A DNA stretch of 64,000 nt, taken from contig OY759970.1 of NCBI GenBank assembly GCA_963662965.1, forward strand, positions 1 through 64,000. Reading direction: 5' to 3'. Source of the stretch: DTWD01 sp963662965. Lineage in GTDB: Bacteria > Acidobacteriota > Vicinamibacteria > Vicinamibacterales > UBA8438. This document shows positions 63,763 through 64,000 of this stretch, in pieces. Position 1 is the stretch's first letter; every line of letters starts with the position of its first letter. The notes beneath the pieces were generated by a model, which did no database searches, was not told the DNA's origin, and saw nothing but the letters and a program-made list of their open reading frames with translations. A program made the position numbers and the translations under genes.

Positions 63763-64000
63763 CGGCGGCCGCGGGTACGGCGCGACGGCCAGGAGGTCTC
63801 GCTGCCCACCGTCCGGGCGTTTACGGCGGCGGACCCACTCGACGCCCTCGACCTGGTGGCGCTGCTGATCGACGGGGTCCACGTCGGCGGCCACTGTATC
63901 GTCGTGGCGCTGGGCCTCGATAAAACAGGCGCCAAACACCCGCTGGGACTCTGGGCAGGGGCCACCGAGAACACGACCGTCTGTCAGGACCTGCTGGCCA
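63763..64000 (+). pseudogene. IS256-family transposase fragment with an internal deletion, cut by window edge
   Basis: The open frame reads RRPRVRRDGQEVSLPTVRAF, then TAADPLDALDLVALLIDGVH and GATENTTVCQDLLA at the edge. The last two segments are the family's first-Asp region and its GATEN motif. In intact relatives the PTV-x-x-F segment lies about 60 residues before the LDLVALLIDG strand, but here they are joined, suggesting a deletion. No start or left terminal repeat is seen upstream. The other window edge carries the C-terminus of a similar transposase. Confidence 0.7.

Overview
The window looks like the chromosome of a high-GC Acidobacteriota bacterium, most probably of the Vicinamibacteria (subdivision 6) type. 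The clues are a VWFA-related secreted protein of the kind expanded in Acidobacteria, serine/threonine kinases with the GTTLGPY / GEGGMGEVYRARD start typical of that phylum, a split methylmalonyl-CoA mutase, and heavy use of GTG starts with 4-base GTGA or ATGA overlaps. The assignment is inferred from gene content and was not tested by a search.

Positions 1-44,200 are a housekeeping backbone. In order it carries a class A penicillin-binding protein; prfB with its programmed frameshift, lnt, a SPOR protein, a slipin and an NfeD-type protease; mobA-argS; a minus-strand run of valS, nadC, birA, coaX and an unknown gene; a response regulator; a propionate/acyl-CoA block (both methylmalonyl-CoA mutase subunits, two acyl-CoA dehydrogenases, one broken by an in-frame TAG); HIT, IHF/HU and rpsA; cmk, rluB, scpB, scpA, trpS and a site-2 protease; then uvrC, a CDP-alcohol phosphatidyltransferase, efp, a DegP-like protease, a 3-methyladenine glycosylase and uvrA. 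A GC-rich, palindrome-rich intergenic repeat family is scattered through this backbone in long (about 100 bp) and short (about 20 bp) forms, and two unrelated perfect hairpins (26 and 24 bp arms) sit in other gaps.

At 44,202 a tRNA-Thr(CGU) starts an accessory region that runs to the end of the window. Its last 45 bp are repeated exactly at 50,297-50,341. A truncated integrase C-terminus follows the tRNA, and a frameshifted second integrase follows the repeat, which suggests two integrative elements in tandem. Inside the first lies an IS6-family element whose transposase is split by an IS21-family element (target duplication AGAC), next to a fragment of another transposase and a PQQ-type beta-propeller gene. 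To the right are three serine/threonine kinase fragments, a PhoD-like phosphatase, a secreted 5'-nucleotidase, a CDP-alcohol phosphatidyltransferase translationally coupled to a sodium:solute symporter, a decayed second IS6 copy, a DUF5916-type outer-membrane gene between direct repeats, and an AT-richer stretch with a YIP1 protein, a zinc-ribbon protein, a broken uracil-DNA-glycosylase-like gene and a 52-residue membrane protein.

Both window edges cut IS256-family (mutator-type) transposase sequence. No CRISPR array, rRNA or recognisable defence system was seen. The most unusual signals are the dispersed structured repeat, the tandem tRNA-Thr integration with nested insertion sequences, and the coupled CDP-alcohol transferase/symporter pair.
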